From Streptomyces sp. SID12488 (GTDB taxonomy: Bacteria > Actinomycetota > Actinomycetes > Streptomycetales > Streptomycetaceae), in assembly GCF_010548275.1 (NCBI RefSeq), contig NZ_JAAGLT010000001.1, positions 682,001 through 746,000 on the forward strand: a stretch of 64,000 nucleotides of DNA. The letters run 5' to 3'. The notes below the pieces were generated by a model, which had not been told where the DNA came from, searched no databases, and saw nothing but the letters and a program-made list of their open reading frames with translations. Positions 7,875 through 16,865 of the stretch are shown here, piece after piece (the first letter of the stretch is position 1; each line of letters begins with the position of its first letter). A program made the position numbers and the translations under genes.

Positions 7875-8681
7875 TCAGCGGGGCCGCATCGACGTGAGTC
7901 TGGCCCAGACGACCAGACGGTAGCGGGACGTGTACTCCGGGGTGCAGGTGGTGAGGGTGAGGTAGTACCCGGGGGTGCGGTAGCCGTAGGCCGGCCTGAC
8001 GGTGGAGCGGGGGATGGCCCTGATCACGCCGTCGTCGCGGGCGGAGGTCTGCGGGAGTGCCCGGTCGACGGTGTACGAGTAGACCGCGTCGGACGTCTCG
8101 ACCTGGACGGCGTCCCCGCGCCGCAGCCGGTTGATGTACCGGAAGGGTTCGCCGTGGGTGTTGCGGTGCCCGGCGAGGGCGAAGTTCCCGGCCTGGCCCG
8201 GCTGTTGGGTACCGGGGTAGTGGCCGACGTACCCCTTGTTGAGTACGGCCGGCTTGCTGACACCCTCGGCGACGGGGACGCGGAGGCCGAGCCGGGGGAT
8301 GCTGAGGATGGCGTACGCCTGCGACCAACTTGGTGTGGAGGAGCTGGAGTTGGTGAGGCGGGTGCCGTCCCGGCCGGTGGTGCCGGAAGGCTCGGCGGGG
8401 TCGGAGGAACCGGACGAGCCGGAGCCGCTTCCCTGGCTCCCCGAACTCCCTGAACTGCCACCGGGACTCGCGGAGTTTCCCCACTCCTTCTCCAGGGACC
8501 GGACTTCCCGCTGGGCGCCCTGTTCGGCCTGGCGGTTGGTCCACCACAGCTGGTGGACGACGAGGAGCGCGAGGACTGTGCCGACGGTGACGAGGAGTTC
8601 GCCGCAGCTCCACAGCGCGCGGCGGCGGAGGGCGCGCCGGCGAAGTGTGCGGTGCCGTACGACAGGAGTCCGAGCCAGCAT
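7875..8681 (-). CDS. Class E sortase
   Basis: A 268-residue membrane-anchored transpeptidase. An Arg-rich N-terminus and one transmembrane segment (LLVTVGTVLALLVVHQLWW) are followed by a Ser/Gly-rich linker and the sortase barrel. Catalytic residues are visible: His in ALAGHRNTHG, Cys in LTLTTCTPEY and Arg in SRYRLVVWARL. Class E sortases attach proteins with LAxTG-type signals to the actinobacterial wall. No sorting-signal substrate is encoded nearby. It is divergent from the GH30-type gene. Confidence 0.93.
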   Translation of the reverse strand: MLARTPVVRHRTLRRRALRRRALWSCGELLVTVGTVLALLVVHQLWWTNRQAEQGAQREVRSLEKEWGNSASPGGSSGSSGSQGSGSGSSGSSDPAEPSGTTGRDGTRLTNSSSSTPSWSQAYAILSIPRLGLRVPVAEGVSKPAVLNKGYVGHYPGTQQPGQAGNFALAGHRNTHGEPFRYINRLRRGDAVQVETSDAVYSYTVDRALPQTSARDDGVIRAIPRSTVRPAYGYRTPGYYLTLTTCTPEYTSRYRLVVWARLTSMRPR

Positions 8682-8727
8682 GCGTACGCCTCCTCCGCAC
8701 CCTCACATGGGTCGGCCGCACCATAGG

Positions 8728-8771
8728 CCAGACCTCGCGAAGTCACCAGACCTCGCGAAGTCACCAGACCT
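8728..8771. repeat. 18-bp tandem direct repeat in the sortase/GH30 promoter region
   Basis: The unit CCAGACCTCGCGAAGTCA occurs twice back to back (8728-8745, 8746-8763), followed by eight bases of a third copy. It lies between two divergent genes, upstream of the sortase start. Confidence 0.9.
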
Positions 8772-8829
8772 GCCCGCCCCGGGCCCTGTCCGCCCTCTCC
8801 CTGTGAGCCCCCTTTGTCCAATGGTTCTA

Positions 8830-8841
8830 GAAAGCGCTGTC
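8830..8841. promoter_or_regulatory. Possible LacI-type operator upstream of the GH30-type gene
   Basis: GAAAGCGCTGTC is an imperfect palindrome with the central GCGC typical of LacI-family operators that control glycosidase genes. It lies 84 bp before the GH30-type ATG. No LacI gene is in the window, so the regulator is unknown. Confidence 0.4.
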
Positions 8842-8924
8842 ACAACTCTCGACAACCCCACGCGCCACGCCTGATGCTTCCTTCTGGCATGAACGGGGCA
8901 GGTCAGAATCCGGACGGAGAAGCC

Positions 8925-10400
8925 ATGATCCGACGCAGATCTCTGCTGGCCGCGGCAGGAGGCACTGTCCTCGGCAGCGCCCTGGCTACAGGCACCGCAC
9001 GAGCCGACGCGACCATCACCGTCAACCCCGCCACGAAGTACGGGACTTGGGAAGGCTGGGGCACCTCGCTCGCCTGGTGGGCGAACGTGTTCGGCGCCCG
9101 GGACGACTTCGCGGACCTCTTCTTCACCACCAAGTCGGTGACGTACAACGGGACCTCGCTGCCCGGCCTGGGCCTGAACATCGCCCGCTACAACCTCGGC
9201 GCGTCCAGCTGGAACAGCGTGGGCGGCACGACCATGACGGCGTCGGCGAACATCCCGGCCTTCAAGCAGATCGAGGGCTACTGGCAGGACTGGAACAACG
9301 AGGACCCCACCTCCTCCGCCTGGAACTGGTCGGCGGACGCGAAACAGCGGGCGATGCTGACGAAGGCGGTGGCGAGGGGTGCGACGACGGAACTGTTCGC
9401 CAACTCGCCGATGTGGTGGATGTGTTCGAACCACAACCCGTCGGGCGCCTCGGGCGGCGGCAACAACCTCCAGACCTGGAACTACCGCCAGCACGCCTCG
9501 CATCTGGCCGCCGTGGCCCTGTACGCCAAGAACAACTGGGGCGTGAACTTCGCGACGGTGGACCCGTTCAACGAGCCCGCGGCGAGCTGGTGGACGGCCA
9601 CCGGTACGCAGGAGGGCTGCCACATGGACGCGTCGGTCCAGGCCGCCGTACTCCCGTACATGAGAAGCGAGTTGGACAAGCGGGGCCTGACCGGGACCAG
9701 GATCTCGGCCTCCGACGAGACGAACATCGACACGGCCCGTACGACCTGGGCGGCCTTCGGATCGTCCACGAAGGCCCTGGTGAACCAGGTGAACGTGCAC
9801 GGCTACCAGGGTTCGGGGGGCCGCCGCGACCTGCTCTACACGGACGTGGTGACGACGTCCGGCAAGAAGCTGTGGAACTCGGAGACCGGCGACAAGGACG
9901 GGACCGGCCTCACCCTGGCGTCGAACCTCCTGTACGACTTCCGCTGGCTGCACCCCACGGCCTGGGTCTACTGGCAGGTCATGGACCCGACGGCGGGCTG
10001 GGCGATGGTCGCCTACGACGCGAACACCCTCCAGCCGACGACGGTCCAGACGAAGCACTATGTGATGGCCCAGTTCAGCCGCCACATCCGCCCCGGCATG
10101 ACGATCCTCGACACGGGCGTCAGCTACGCGGTGGCGGCGTACGACGCGAGCGCCAAGCGCCTGGTGATCGTGGCCCTGAACACGTCCACGTCGGCCCAGA
10201 CCCTGACCTTCAACCTCGGCAACTTCACCACGGTGACGGGCGGCTCGGGCGGCCTGGTCCCGCGCTGGAACACGGTGACGGGTGGCGGTGGCGACCTCTA
10301 CACGGCCCGCTCGGACAGATACCTGAGCGGCAAGACGGTGGCGGTGCCGTTCGCGGCGGGCGCGGTGCAGACGTTGCAGGTGGACGGGGTCACCATCTGA
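8925..10400 (+). CDS. Secreted GH30-type glycoside hydrolase (possibly endo-beta-1,6-galactanase)
   Basis: A 491-residue exported enzyme. The N-terminus RRRSLLAAAGGTVLGSALA followed by ARADA looks like a Tat signal with cleavage near residue 28. The mature start (TWEGWGTSLAWWA) and the (beta/alpha)8 barrel carry an acid/base Glu in VDPFNEPAASWW and a probable nucleophile Glu in LWNSETGDKDG. A C-terminal beta-sandwich (RLVIVALNTSTSAQTLTF) is typical of GH30. The overall pattern resembles endo-beta-1,6-galactanases acting on arabinogalactan, but the substrate is inference. ATG 8925 has GGAGAAG upstream, and a hairpin terminator follows. Confidence 0.88.
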   Translation: MIRRRSLLAAAGGTVLGSALATGTARADATITVNPATKYGTWEGWGTSLAWWANVFGARDDFADLFFTTKSVTYNGTSLPGLGLNIARYNLGASSWNSVGGTTMTASANIPAFKQIEGYWQDWNNEDPTSSAWNWSADAKQRAMLTKAVARGATTELFANSPMWWMCSNHNPSGASGGGNNLQTWNYRQHASHLAAVALYAKNNWGVNFATVDPFNEPAASWWTATGTQEGCHMDASVQAAVLPYMRSELDKRGLTGTRISASDETNIDTARTTWAAFGSSTKALVNQVNVHGYQGSGGRRDLLYTDVVTTSGKKLWNSETGDKDGTGLTLASNLLYDFRWLHPTAWVYWQVMDPTAGWAMVAYDANTLQPTTVQTKHYVMAQFSRHIRPGMTILDTGVSYAVAAYDASAKRLVIVALNTSTSAQTLTFNLGNFTTVTGGSGGLVPRWNTVTGGGGDLYTARSDRYLSGKTVAVPFAAGAVQTLQVDGVTI

Positions 10401-10406
10401 GCCGAG

Positions 10407-10442
10407 GAGAGACGGTCGGCACTGTGCCGACTGTCTCTCTTC
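10407..10442 (+). terminator. Rho-independent-like hairpin after the GH30-type gene
   Basis: GAGAGACGGTCGGCA pairs with TGCCGACTGTCTCTC around a three-base loop with one internal mismatch, followed by TCTTT. Confidence 0.8.
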
Positions 10443-10472
10443 TTTGACGGGCGTCGGCAGTACGGTGATCTC

Positions 10473-11492
10473 ATGCGCCCCGACACGCCTCAGGAAAACG
10501 TCGACCACATCGCCGAAGCGGCCCGCCTGGAGCGGACCGCCGGCCTCTACCCCGAGGACGCCGAACACCTGCTCGTGCAGGCCTCGGCCCACCTGGAACT
10601 GGCCGGCGACCGCCCCGCCGCGTCCGCCCTGTACGACCGCCTGTTGCAATCCCCCAGTTCCCTGGAGAACCCCCACCTCGTACGCGCCCTGAAGGCGTCG
10701 AACCTGTGGGAGTACGGCCACGAGGCGGAGGCCCGGGCGATCATCGACGGCGTCCGCGCGGCCGGCCCGCGCGACCCGGCGCCCTGGGTGATCGTCGCGG
10801 AGTCCCTGGAGTCGCACGACGAGCTGGAGGCGGCCCAGGAGACGTTCACGGAAGCGGCCCGCCTGCTGATCTCGGACGCGCAGGAACCCCCGTACTCGAC
10901 CCATCCGCTCCTCTACGGCCGCCACCGCGTACGCCGGATGCTGGGCGTCGCCCACGACGACTGGGACAACCTGGCCGACACCCTCCATTCGTCGCCGGTG
11001 TCGCTGGACGAGCTCCACGACCCCAAGAGGGTCTGGTCCCTCGGTTCGGACAACCCGGCGGAGCTGCAGGCGGAGATCTCCCGGCTACGGGCGGAACTGG
11101 GCGCGTTCAGGGAGGCGCTGTCCCGTCCGTTCCCGGTGGCGGTCCTGCACTGGCCGGCGGCGGAACTGGCGGAGCTGGTGGCCGCGTATCCCGACCTGGC
11201 GGACGAATACCCCTCGCACGAGGAGCACCTCGCGACGATAGAGGCGTCCCTGCGGGAGCTGGCGGCTTCCGGCACGGCGAACCTGGGGATCGTCACGGGC
11301 ACAGTGCCTTCCTACGAGGCGTTCGCGGCTTCGGAGGGGGCGTCGCCGGGGGCCGGCGATCTGCTGCCGCAGTATGCGACGACCTTGGCGGCCCGGGGGA
11401 AGGCCGTGGGGTGGCCTCCGCAGCGGGGGGCGGTCTGCTGGTGCGGGTCGGGGACCGCTTACGAGGGGTGCCACGGACGGGTGGCGGTGTAG
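10473..11492 (+). CDS. TPR-like protein with C-terminal SEC-C zinc motif
   Basis: A 339-residue cytoplasmic protein. The first half is helical and repeats like TPR units (AEAARLERTAGLYPEDAEHLLVQASAHLEL; ALKASNLWEYGHEAEARAII). The C-terminus holds the SEC-C signature CWCGSGTAYEGCHG, a small zinc finger also found at the SecA tail. The function of stand-alone SEC-C proteins is not settled. ATG 10473 follows the previous terminator by about 30 bp, so the gene is probably transcribed alone. Confidence 0.82.
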   Translation: MRPDTPQENVDHIAEAARLERTAGLYPEDAEHLLVQASAHLELAGDRPAASALYDRLLQSPSSLENPHLVRALKASNLWEYGHEAEARAIIDGVRAAGPRDPAPWVIVAESLESHDELEAAQETFTEAARLLISDAQEPPYSTHPLLYGRHRVRRMLGVAHDDWDNLADTLHSSPVSLDELHDPKRVWSLGSDNPAELQAEISRLRAELGAFREALSRPFPVAVLHWPAAELAELVAAYPDLADEYPSHEEHLATIEASLRELAASGTANLGIVTGTVPSYEAFAASEGASPGAGDLLPQYATTLAARGKAVGWPPQRGAVCWCGSGTAYEGCHGRVAV

Positions 11493-11655
11493 GGGGCGAG
11501 AGGAGCGTGGGGCGAGGTCGGGTGGGGCCGGCGGGGGCCATGGTTCCCTGGGCGGTCTCACCCGGAGGCGGGGCCCTGTCCGGCGGTGATCGCGTGCGGG
11601 TCCTGGGCCCGCTGTCCGCCCGCTTGCCATCTTCTTTCCGCCCGTTGTCCGCCCG

Positions 11656-11684
11656 TTGTAGTGGTCGGCCGGATCAAGTAGCGT
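11656..11684 (+). promoter_or_regulatory. Promoter-like TTGTAG-N17-TAGCGT
   Basis: A -35-like TTGTAG (11656-11661) and a -10-like TAGCGT (11679-11684) are exactly 17 bp apart. The expected transcription start falls at or next to ATG 11692, which would give a leaderless message. Confidence 0.45.
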
Positions 11685-11691
11685 CAGCGGC

Positions 11692-11751
11692 ATGAACACC
11701 GGACCGGCGCTTCGACGCCACGCACGGATCGGCTATCCGGTGGAGGTCTGA
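11692..11751 (+). CDS. Possible leaderless 19-residue peptide upstream of the VOC gene
   Basis: An ATG seven bases after a -10-like hexamer opens a 19-codon frame (MNTGPALRRHARIGYPVEV) ending in TGA, 109 bp before the VOC gene. No ribosome site precedes it, which suits a leaderless transcript. It may be a regulatory upstream ORF. Random occurrence cannot be ruled out. Confidence 0.3.
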   Translation: MNTGPALRRHARIGYPVEV

Positions 11752-11860
11752 TCCCGCGGCGGGTGCGAACAGGTCACCCGCTCGGTTCGGCACGCGGCCC
11801 TCCCAGTACTTGTGCACCACGAGTCCCTTTTTCGTGTCGAACAATACTGAGGTCAGCCGA

Positions 11861-12235
11861 ATGACAGTCGCGTTCAACCACACCATCATCGCGTCCAAGG
11901 ACCGCCACGAGTCGGCCCGCTTCTTCCGCGAGCTGCTGGAACTGCCGGAAGCGCCGTCGTGGGGCCCGTTCATCAACATCCAGCTCCCCGACGGGGTGTT
12001 GCTGCAGTTCGCCGAGCCGCCGGTGGACATCCAGATGCAGCACTACGCGTTCCTGATCGACGACGAACTGTTCGACCGGGCGTACCGGCGGCTCTGTGAC
12101 GACGGCATCGAGCACTGGGCCGACCCTCAGATGCGACGCCCGGGCGAGACCAACACCGAGCACGGCGGCCGAGGCGTGTACTTCAAGGACCCCGGCGGCC
12201 ACGCGATCGAGCTGATCACCCAGCCGTACCTGTAA
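11861..12235 (+). CDS. VOC (glyoxalase/bleomycin-resistance fold) family protein
   Basis: A 124-residue single VOC-domain protein. It begins FNHTIIASKDRHESARFFREL, with a metal-ligand His at residue 6, and ends with VYFKDPGGHAIELITQPY, holding a second His and the Glu ligand. Such proteins bind a divalent metal and act as lyases, isomerases, dioxygenases or antibiotic binders; the substrate is unknown. ATG 11861 is chosen over an in-frame upstream ATG at 11810 because of the GAGGTCAG site and the conserved start. A small palindrome (12242-12258) follows the stop. Confidence 0.88.
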   Translation: MTVAFNHTIIASKDRHESARFFRELLELPEAPSWGPFINIQLPDGVLLQFAEPPVDIQMQHYAFLIDDELFDRAYRRLCDDGIEHWADPQMRRPGETNTEHGGRGVYFKDPGGHAIELITQPYL

Positions 12236-12241
12236 GACCTA

Positions 12242-12258
12242 CCTGTAGGACCTACAGG
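12242..12258. repeat. Short palindrome after the VOC gene
   Basis: CCTGTAGG and CCTACAGG flank a single A. A near-copy of the left part (ACCTGTAAGACCTACC) precedes it. It has no T-run, so it is a weak terminator candidate at best. Confidence 0.5.
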
Positions 12259-12396
12259 CAGGCCGTATCTGTAGCGGGGGCTAAGCCTGGTCGGGCGTCT
12301 GCGATGCGGCGCTCGACCAGGCAGTCGGAGTCGGCTGAGCCGAACGGCGGTGTGCGGGCGTCCCCGCGGCCCGGTGTCAGTCCTCGGTCGTAGCGT

Positions 12397-13875
12397 GTGC
12401 GCGTGACCCAACTCATGCAGACCTACTCCTACTTGCGACCCTCGGCCGTGCATGATTCCCCGGCCGGACGTTCCCTCGCACTGGAGACCTCCGGCGGTGC
12501 CACCCCGGCCGGAGAAGCGGCCAACCCCCGTTTCTTCAGCGGGTTCCTGACCGCGCCGGCCGCCGCGGCGACAGCGCTGCTCGCGGTCGCCGACGTGGCC
12601 GCCGCCCGCTACTACCGGCCGAGCGCGAATGCCTCGCTCGACCCGGTGGTGACGGCCGACGGCGACCGGCTGCGGCTCGAGTCCTTCTCCGGCTGCTGCG
12701 GCGTCTACGCCCGGCTCGACGTCCTCGCGCCCGGCCTCGACGGTGACGACGTCGGCCACGGCACCACGAACGTGGACGTCAACCTGCCGCTGCGGCGGGC
12801 GCTGGCCGGGCTCGGCGGGCTCGACCCCCTCCATCTGGCTGTCGGGCCCGAGGAGTTGACGGTCAGGACCTTCGACGGCGAGTTCGTGGAGAAGAAGGTC
12901 CCGCTGCCGGAGCGCTGGCTGCGCGGCTTCGCCGAGGCCCAGGTGCTCGCGGCGGGCTTCGCCCTTCGGGCCGAGGTGCCCGCCGTGGAGGCGGCCTCCT
13001 TGCTGCGGGCGCTGCCCAGGCCCACCCGCAGGTCCGACGCCCGTACGACCCGCTGGGTGGTGCCCGCGGGCCGCACCCTGCGTCCCACGACGAGGCCGAC
13101 GCCGGGTGCCGTGTGCCTGCCCGGGCCCGAGCGGCTGCTGACCCTGCAGACGGTCCTGCGGCACGCGACGACCGTACGGGTGTACGCGCCGTCCGCCCCG
13201 GCCGCGGCGGACGGGGCCGCCGCCGTCGCCTGGGAGGTCGAACTGCCGGGCATGCGGCTGACGTTGATGCTCTCCCAGAGTGCCTCGCGCGGCTTCTCCG
13301 GCGAGGGCGGAGTGCTCCACGACCTCGCCACCGGATCCGCTGCGGCGGACGCGGAACGGGTCGCCGAACTGCTGGCCTGGGAGCCGCGGATCGACGTCGC
13401 CGAGCTGACCCGGCAGGCCGGTCTGCCGGCCGACCGGGTGCGTGCCGCGCTGACCATGCTGGGAACGTCCGGCCAGATCGGCTACGACCTCGCCGAGGAG
13501 GCGTACTTCCACCGCCACCTGCCCTACCGCGCGGGTGCCGCCGAGACGCGCAACCCCCGGCTGCGCGGTGCACGGGCGCTCGTCGCGGACGGGGCGGTGC
13601 GGCTCGAAGGACCGCTGGCCCGGGTCGGGAAGGGCGACGACGCTCATGTGGTCCGTACCGACGAGGAGTCGGGCCAGCTGAGCTGCACCTGTTTCTGGTG
13701 GGCGAAGTACCGGGGCGGACGCGGCCCCTGCAAGCACGTGCTCGCGGTGGGCATGGTGCGCGGCACGGCGGCGGACGCGGAGGTGGAAGCGGACGCGGAA
13801 GTTGCTGCGGAAGCCACAGCGACAGGCACAGGCACAGGGTCAGCGACCACTGCACGATCGGAGACGGCACGATGA
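12397..13875 (+). CDS. SWIM zinc-finger domain protein
   Basis: A 492-residue protein whose C-terminal part carries the SWIM motif CxC...CxH as LSCTCFWWAKYRGGRGPCKHVLAV near residue 430-450 (the pattern is broken here to key residues: Cys, Cys, Cys, His). SWIM domains bind DNA or protein partners. The rest has no recognised domain; a tail rich in Ala/Glu/Thr follows. Start options are GTG 12397, GTG 12403 and ATG 12415. It overlaps the DUF6493 gene by four bases, and this pair appears functionally linked. Confidence 0.82.
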   Translation: MRVTQLMQTYSYLRPSAVHDSPAGRSLALETSGGATPAGEAANPRFFSGFLTAPAAAATALLAVADVAAARYYRPSANASLDPVVTADGDRLRLESFSGCCGVYARLDVLAPGLDGDDVGHGTTNVDVNLPLRRALAGLGGLDPLHLAVGPEELTVRTFDGEFVEKKVPLPERWLRGFAEAQVLAAGFALRAEVPAVEAASLLRALPRPTRRSDARTTRWVVPAGRTLRPTTRPTPGAVCLPGPERLLTLQTVLRHATTVRVYAPSAPAAADGAAAVAWEVELPGMRLTLMLSQSASRGFSGEGGVLHDLATGSAAADAERVAELLAWEPRIDVAELTRQAGLPADRVRAALTMLGTSGQIGYDLAEEAYFHRHLPYRAGAAETRNPRLRGARALVADGAVRLEGPLARVGKGDDAHVVRTDEESGQLSCTCFWWAKYRGGRGPCKHVLAVGMVRGTAADAEVEADAEVAAEATATGTGTGSATTARSETAR

Positions 13876-16622
13876 CACTGGTCCAACTCGCGGAAGCCTG
13901 CGACGTCGAGGGAGTGCTCCGGGAACTCGGCGCCCTGACGCCGGACGAGCGCGCGGCACAGGCCGAGGCTCTGGAGGCCCGGCGCGCGCCGATGCGAGCC
14001 GGCTGGTACCACGTCCCGGAGCACGAGAAGGCCGCCCAGCTCGCCGCCGAACTCGGCTGCCGGACCGACCCCGGAGCCGCGGCCGACTGGATCCTGCGGC
14101 ACGAGAACGGCAGCAACGTGGGTCGCCTGCCCCTCGGCGGCGTCTGGATGCTCGACGTGGTGAACCTCCACCCCGTCGCCTGGCGGGCCGAGTTGGCCGC
14201 GCAGCTCGCCGATCGGTCGACGCCAGGGGAGTCCATCAGGTCCGACCTCGTCGAACACCTCGTCCACGACACGGGCTGCCCCGTCCCGACCTCTGACGGG
14301 TTCATCGACAACTGGCTGAGGTGGCGCAACAACACCTGGCAGCATCCCGCGCACCTGCGCGGCGGGCCTCGGCCCGGCGCCAGCTTCCTGGAGCGGCTGC
14401 GCGCGGACGAACTGACGCCGACGCTCCTCCCGCTGGTCCTGGACCGACCGGGCGTGGACATCGGCGTGGGCTCGTTCCACTACGGGCTCAACACCCATGG
14501 CCGGCCGTACCTCAGGGAGAACACCAGGCTCGGCGTGCTCATCAGCCTCTCCGAGGAAGGCCTGGTGGACCGCGCCGCGCTGATCCGGCGCTTCTTCACC
14601 GACCTGGCGGCCGACGAGAGGTGGGGGTGGGACGCCACGACCGCGCTTACTGAACTCGCCCTCACCCCGGCGGAACACGCCTCCGTGACCCGCGAACGCG
14701 TCGCGCTCGCCGAGCCGTTGCTCGCCCGGCTGCTCCAGGACGGCACGCGCACGGAGACCGCGCCGCCGCTCGCGTATCTGCGCGCCCTCGCCCTCACCCC
14801 GGCCGAGAACGCGCTCGCCCTCCGGGACCATGTGGCGCTGCTCGACCTGTCGTCACCGGTGGCCGGCTACGCCCAGGAGGTCCTGATCGGTCTGGACGAG
14901 GCCCGGTTGCTGGAGCCCGACGTGCTCACCGAGGTGTGTGAACGGGTCCTGCTCCGACCGGAGAAGAAGCTGGTCCGCGCCCAGCTCACCCGGCTCGACC
15001 GAGCGGCCCGCCGGGACCCCGCGCGCGCCGCCCGGACCGTGCTCGACGCGTCGACGGCCTTCGACCACCGGGATGTCGACCTGCAGGAGCGCGCCCTCGA
15101 CGTGATCGCCCGGCACCTCGGGGCCGCGGGCGACTCGGTACTGCCCGAGCTGCGCACGGCCGCCGCACGGATCAGCCCCGGTCTCGCGGCACGGGCCGCG
15201 GAACTCCTCGGCACCGCACCGGCCCGACTCACCGGCCAACTCGCCGACCAGTACGCCGACTTGCTGCCCATCGTGCCCGAACCCCGTCCGGTGCCGGGGC
15301 CCATCGAGACGGCCGTCGAGGTCGCCGAGGAGCTCGCGGCGGTCGTCGCGAGCGGCAGGAACGACAGGAACGACAGCGGCACAGTGACGTTCGAGCGGGT
15401 CCTGGACGGGCTGGTCCGGCACGCCCACCTCGACCGGGTCGCGCTGGCCCTGGCATTGCAACCGGTCATGCGCAAGGAGCCCCGTGAGGTCATCGACTTC
15501 ACCCCGTCCGACGTGTACGACGTGGCCAGGGCGCTGCGGGGCGACGAGCCGAGGGAGCGCGCCTTCACCGCCCACTCCAGGTCCAGCCGCCCCTCCCCGG
15601 CCGGGCTGCTGCTGAGGGCGCGCCTGACCGAGGCGATGGACATCATCAAGACCGGCTCGCAGCCGTTCCTGCTGGCCGTACCGACCGATGCCACGGGTGC
15701 GCTGGACGCCGCCGTACTCGTGCGGCGCGTCTCGGTGCTCGACGGGCTCGGCATCACGCCCGCGCCGGTCGATCTGACCCAGGCGCTGCTGCGCGTCACC
15801 CCGACCGCCGACGCGAAGGTGCTGGGCGCGGCCGAGGAACTCGGGTCGGACGCCGGGCAGCGGCTGGCCCGGTGGCTGCGCGAGGGCGGCCTGCCGCACT
15901 GGGACTCCGCTCCCGCGAACTGGCCCGACGCCCACTCGGGCGTGCACCTGACGGACTGGGTGAGCCACATACGCCCCGACCCGGCCACCGGTCCCCCGCT
16001 GCTCCCGGCCGCCGAGGCCCTGATCGGGCCACTCTGGAGCAGCTGCCTCTACGACCCGATGGTCCCCTTCTGGCTCGCCCAGCTCCCGCACCACCGCGAA
16101 CTCGTGCTGGCGCGGGACTACTTCAGGTCCCGTGATTCCATGCGGGGCTGGGCCCACGCCCTGCCGTTCGCCGCGGAGTCCGGCGGCCCGGCGGGATTCG
16201 CGCTGCACCTGGCCCTGGCGTACACCCTCACGTACGACCAACAGGGCGAGCGCGACGCGGCGGTGGACGCGCTGCTCGTGCTCGCCGCGCGCGGGCAGCT
16301 GAACACCGAGCTGCTCGGACAGCAACTGGCCGAGTTGCTGCGCCACTGGGGGATCGAGGCGAACCGGGTGACCGCTTCCCTGGGTACGGCGGCCGAGACG
16401 GGGGCGTACGCCGTCATCTGGTCCGTGCTCGAAACCGCCCTGCCCCGCCTGCTGGGTGCCCCCGTGGTCCGGGGCACCGGAGCACTTCTCGCCCTCGGCG
16501 TCGAATGCGCCTCGCGCTGCGCGGCGAAGGGCGAGATTCCCGAGGTCACCGCGACCGCCGCGCGCACCGGATCGAGCCAGCTGGTGAAGAACGCGCGGCT
16601 GCTGCGCGACGTACTGGGCTGA
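13872..16622 (+). CDS. DUF6493 family protein
   Basis: A 916-residue, mainly helical cytoplasmic protein that starts inside the stop of the SWIM gene (ATGA), so translation is coupled. No catalytic motif is seen. Repeated helical pairs (LDVIARHLGAAGDSVLPEL; LAARAAELLGTAPARL) suggest a HEAT/ARM-like scaffold. Its size and its position behind a SWIM-domain protein match the DUF6493 family as remembered. The role is unknown. The gene stops just before a region break at about 16.7-16.9 kb. Confidence 0.75.
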   Translation: MTLVQLAEACDVEGVLRELGALTPDERAAQAEALEARRAPMRAGWYHVPEHEKAAQLAAELGCRTDPGAAADWILRHENGSNVGRLPLGGVWMLDVVNLHPVAWRAELAAQLADRSTPGESIRSDLVEHLVHDTGCPVPTSDGFIDNWLRWRNNTWQHPAHLRGGPRPGASFLERLRADELTPTLLPLVLDRPGVDIGVGSFHYGLNTHGRPYLRENTRLGVLISLSEEGLVDRAALIRRFFTDLAADERWGWDATTALTELALTPAEHASVTRERVALAEPLLARLLQDGTRTETAPPLAYLRALALTPAENALALRDHVALLDLSSPVAGYAQEVLIGLDEARLLEPDVLTEVCERVLLRPEKKLVRAQLTRLDRAARRDPARAARTVLDASTAFDHRDVDLQERALDVIARHLGAAGDSVLPELRTAAARISPGLAARAAELLGTAPARLTGQLADQYADLLPIVPEPRPVPGPIETAVEVAEELAAVVASGRNDRNDSGTVTFERVLDGLVRHAHLDRVALALALQPVMRKEPREVIDFTPSDVYDVARALRGDEPRERAFTAHSRSSRPSPAGLLLRARLTEAMDIIKTGSQPFLLAVPTDATGALDAAVLVRRVSVLDGLGITPAPVDLTQALLRVTPTADAKVLGAAEELGSDAGQRLARWLREGGLPHWDSAPANWPDAHSGVHLTDWVSHIRPDPATGPPLLPAAEALIGPLWSSCLYDPMVPFWLAQLPHHRELVLARDYFRSRDSMRGWAHALPFAAESGGPAGFALHLALAYTLTYDQQGERDAAVDALLVLAARGQLNTELLGQQLAELLRHWGIEANRVTASLGTAAETGAYAVIWSVLETALPRLLGAPVVRGTGALLALGVECASRCAAKGEIPEVTATAARTGSSQLVKNARLLRDVLG

Positions 16623-16698
16623 GCGGGCCTGTCTCGCGGCCTCCGCCCGGTGGGAAACCGCCCTCCGCGCGGTCGGCCGAACTGCCGGGACGGCCGAC

Positions 16699-16800
16699 AT
16701 GACGACGATCGACGGTGAGGTCGCGGCCGAGTTCGAGCCGGTGCGCGAGGCGTTCGCGGCGCACTTCGCCCGGCGCGGATACATCGGCGCGGCGGTGAGC
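16699..16800 (+). pseudogene. Truncated N-terminus of a serine hydrolase (EstB/beta-lactamase family)
   Basis: The frame begins VAAEFEPVREAFAAHFARRG and IGAAV, the standard opening of actinobacterial EstB-like serine hydrolases, then loses similarity within about 40 residues (remnant RYRDRR). The SxxK, YxN and HxG parts are absent. Downstream sequence belongs to the opposite-strand thiolase gene, so the fragment marks a recombination or insertion boundary. Confidence 0.7.
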
Positions 16801-16865
16801 TGGTGCCGGTACCGGGATCGCCGAGCGAATTGTGGGTGCGGTGTCGCTGTTGTGGGGTGGTCGGC

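Larger units (their letters stand above)
11493..11860. other. 368-bp intergenic stretch with a possible promoter and mini-ORF
   Basis: No conserved protein is seen. The left half is G-rich and low in coding signal. The right half holds the promoter-like pair and 19-codon frame described separately at 11656-11751. Confidence 0.6.

Noticed and set aside
8728..8771. CRISPR or attachment-site interpretation of the 18-bp repeat
   Set aside because: Only two full copies, no spacers, no integrase or tRNA nearby.
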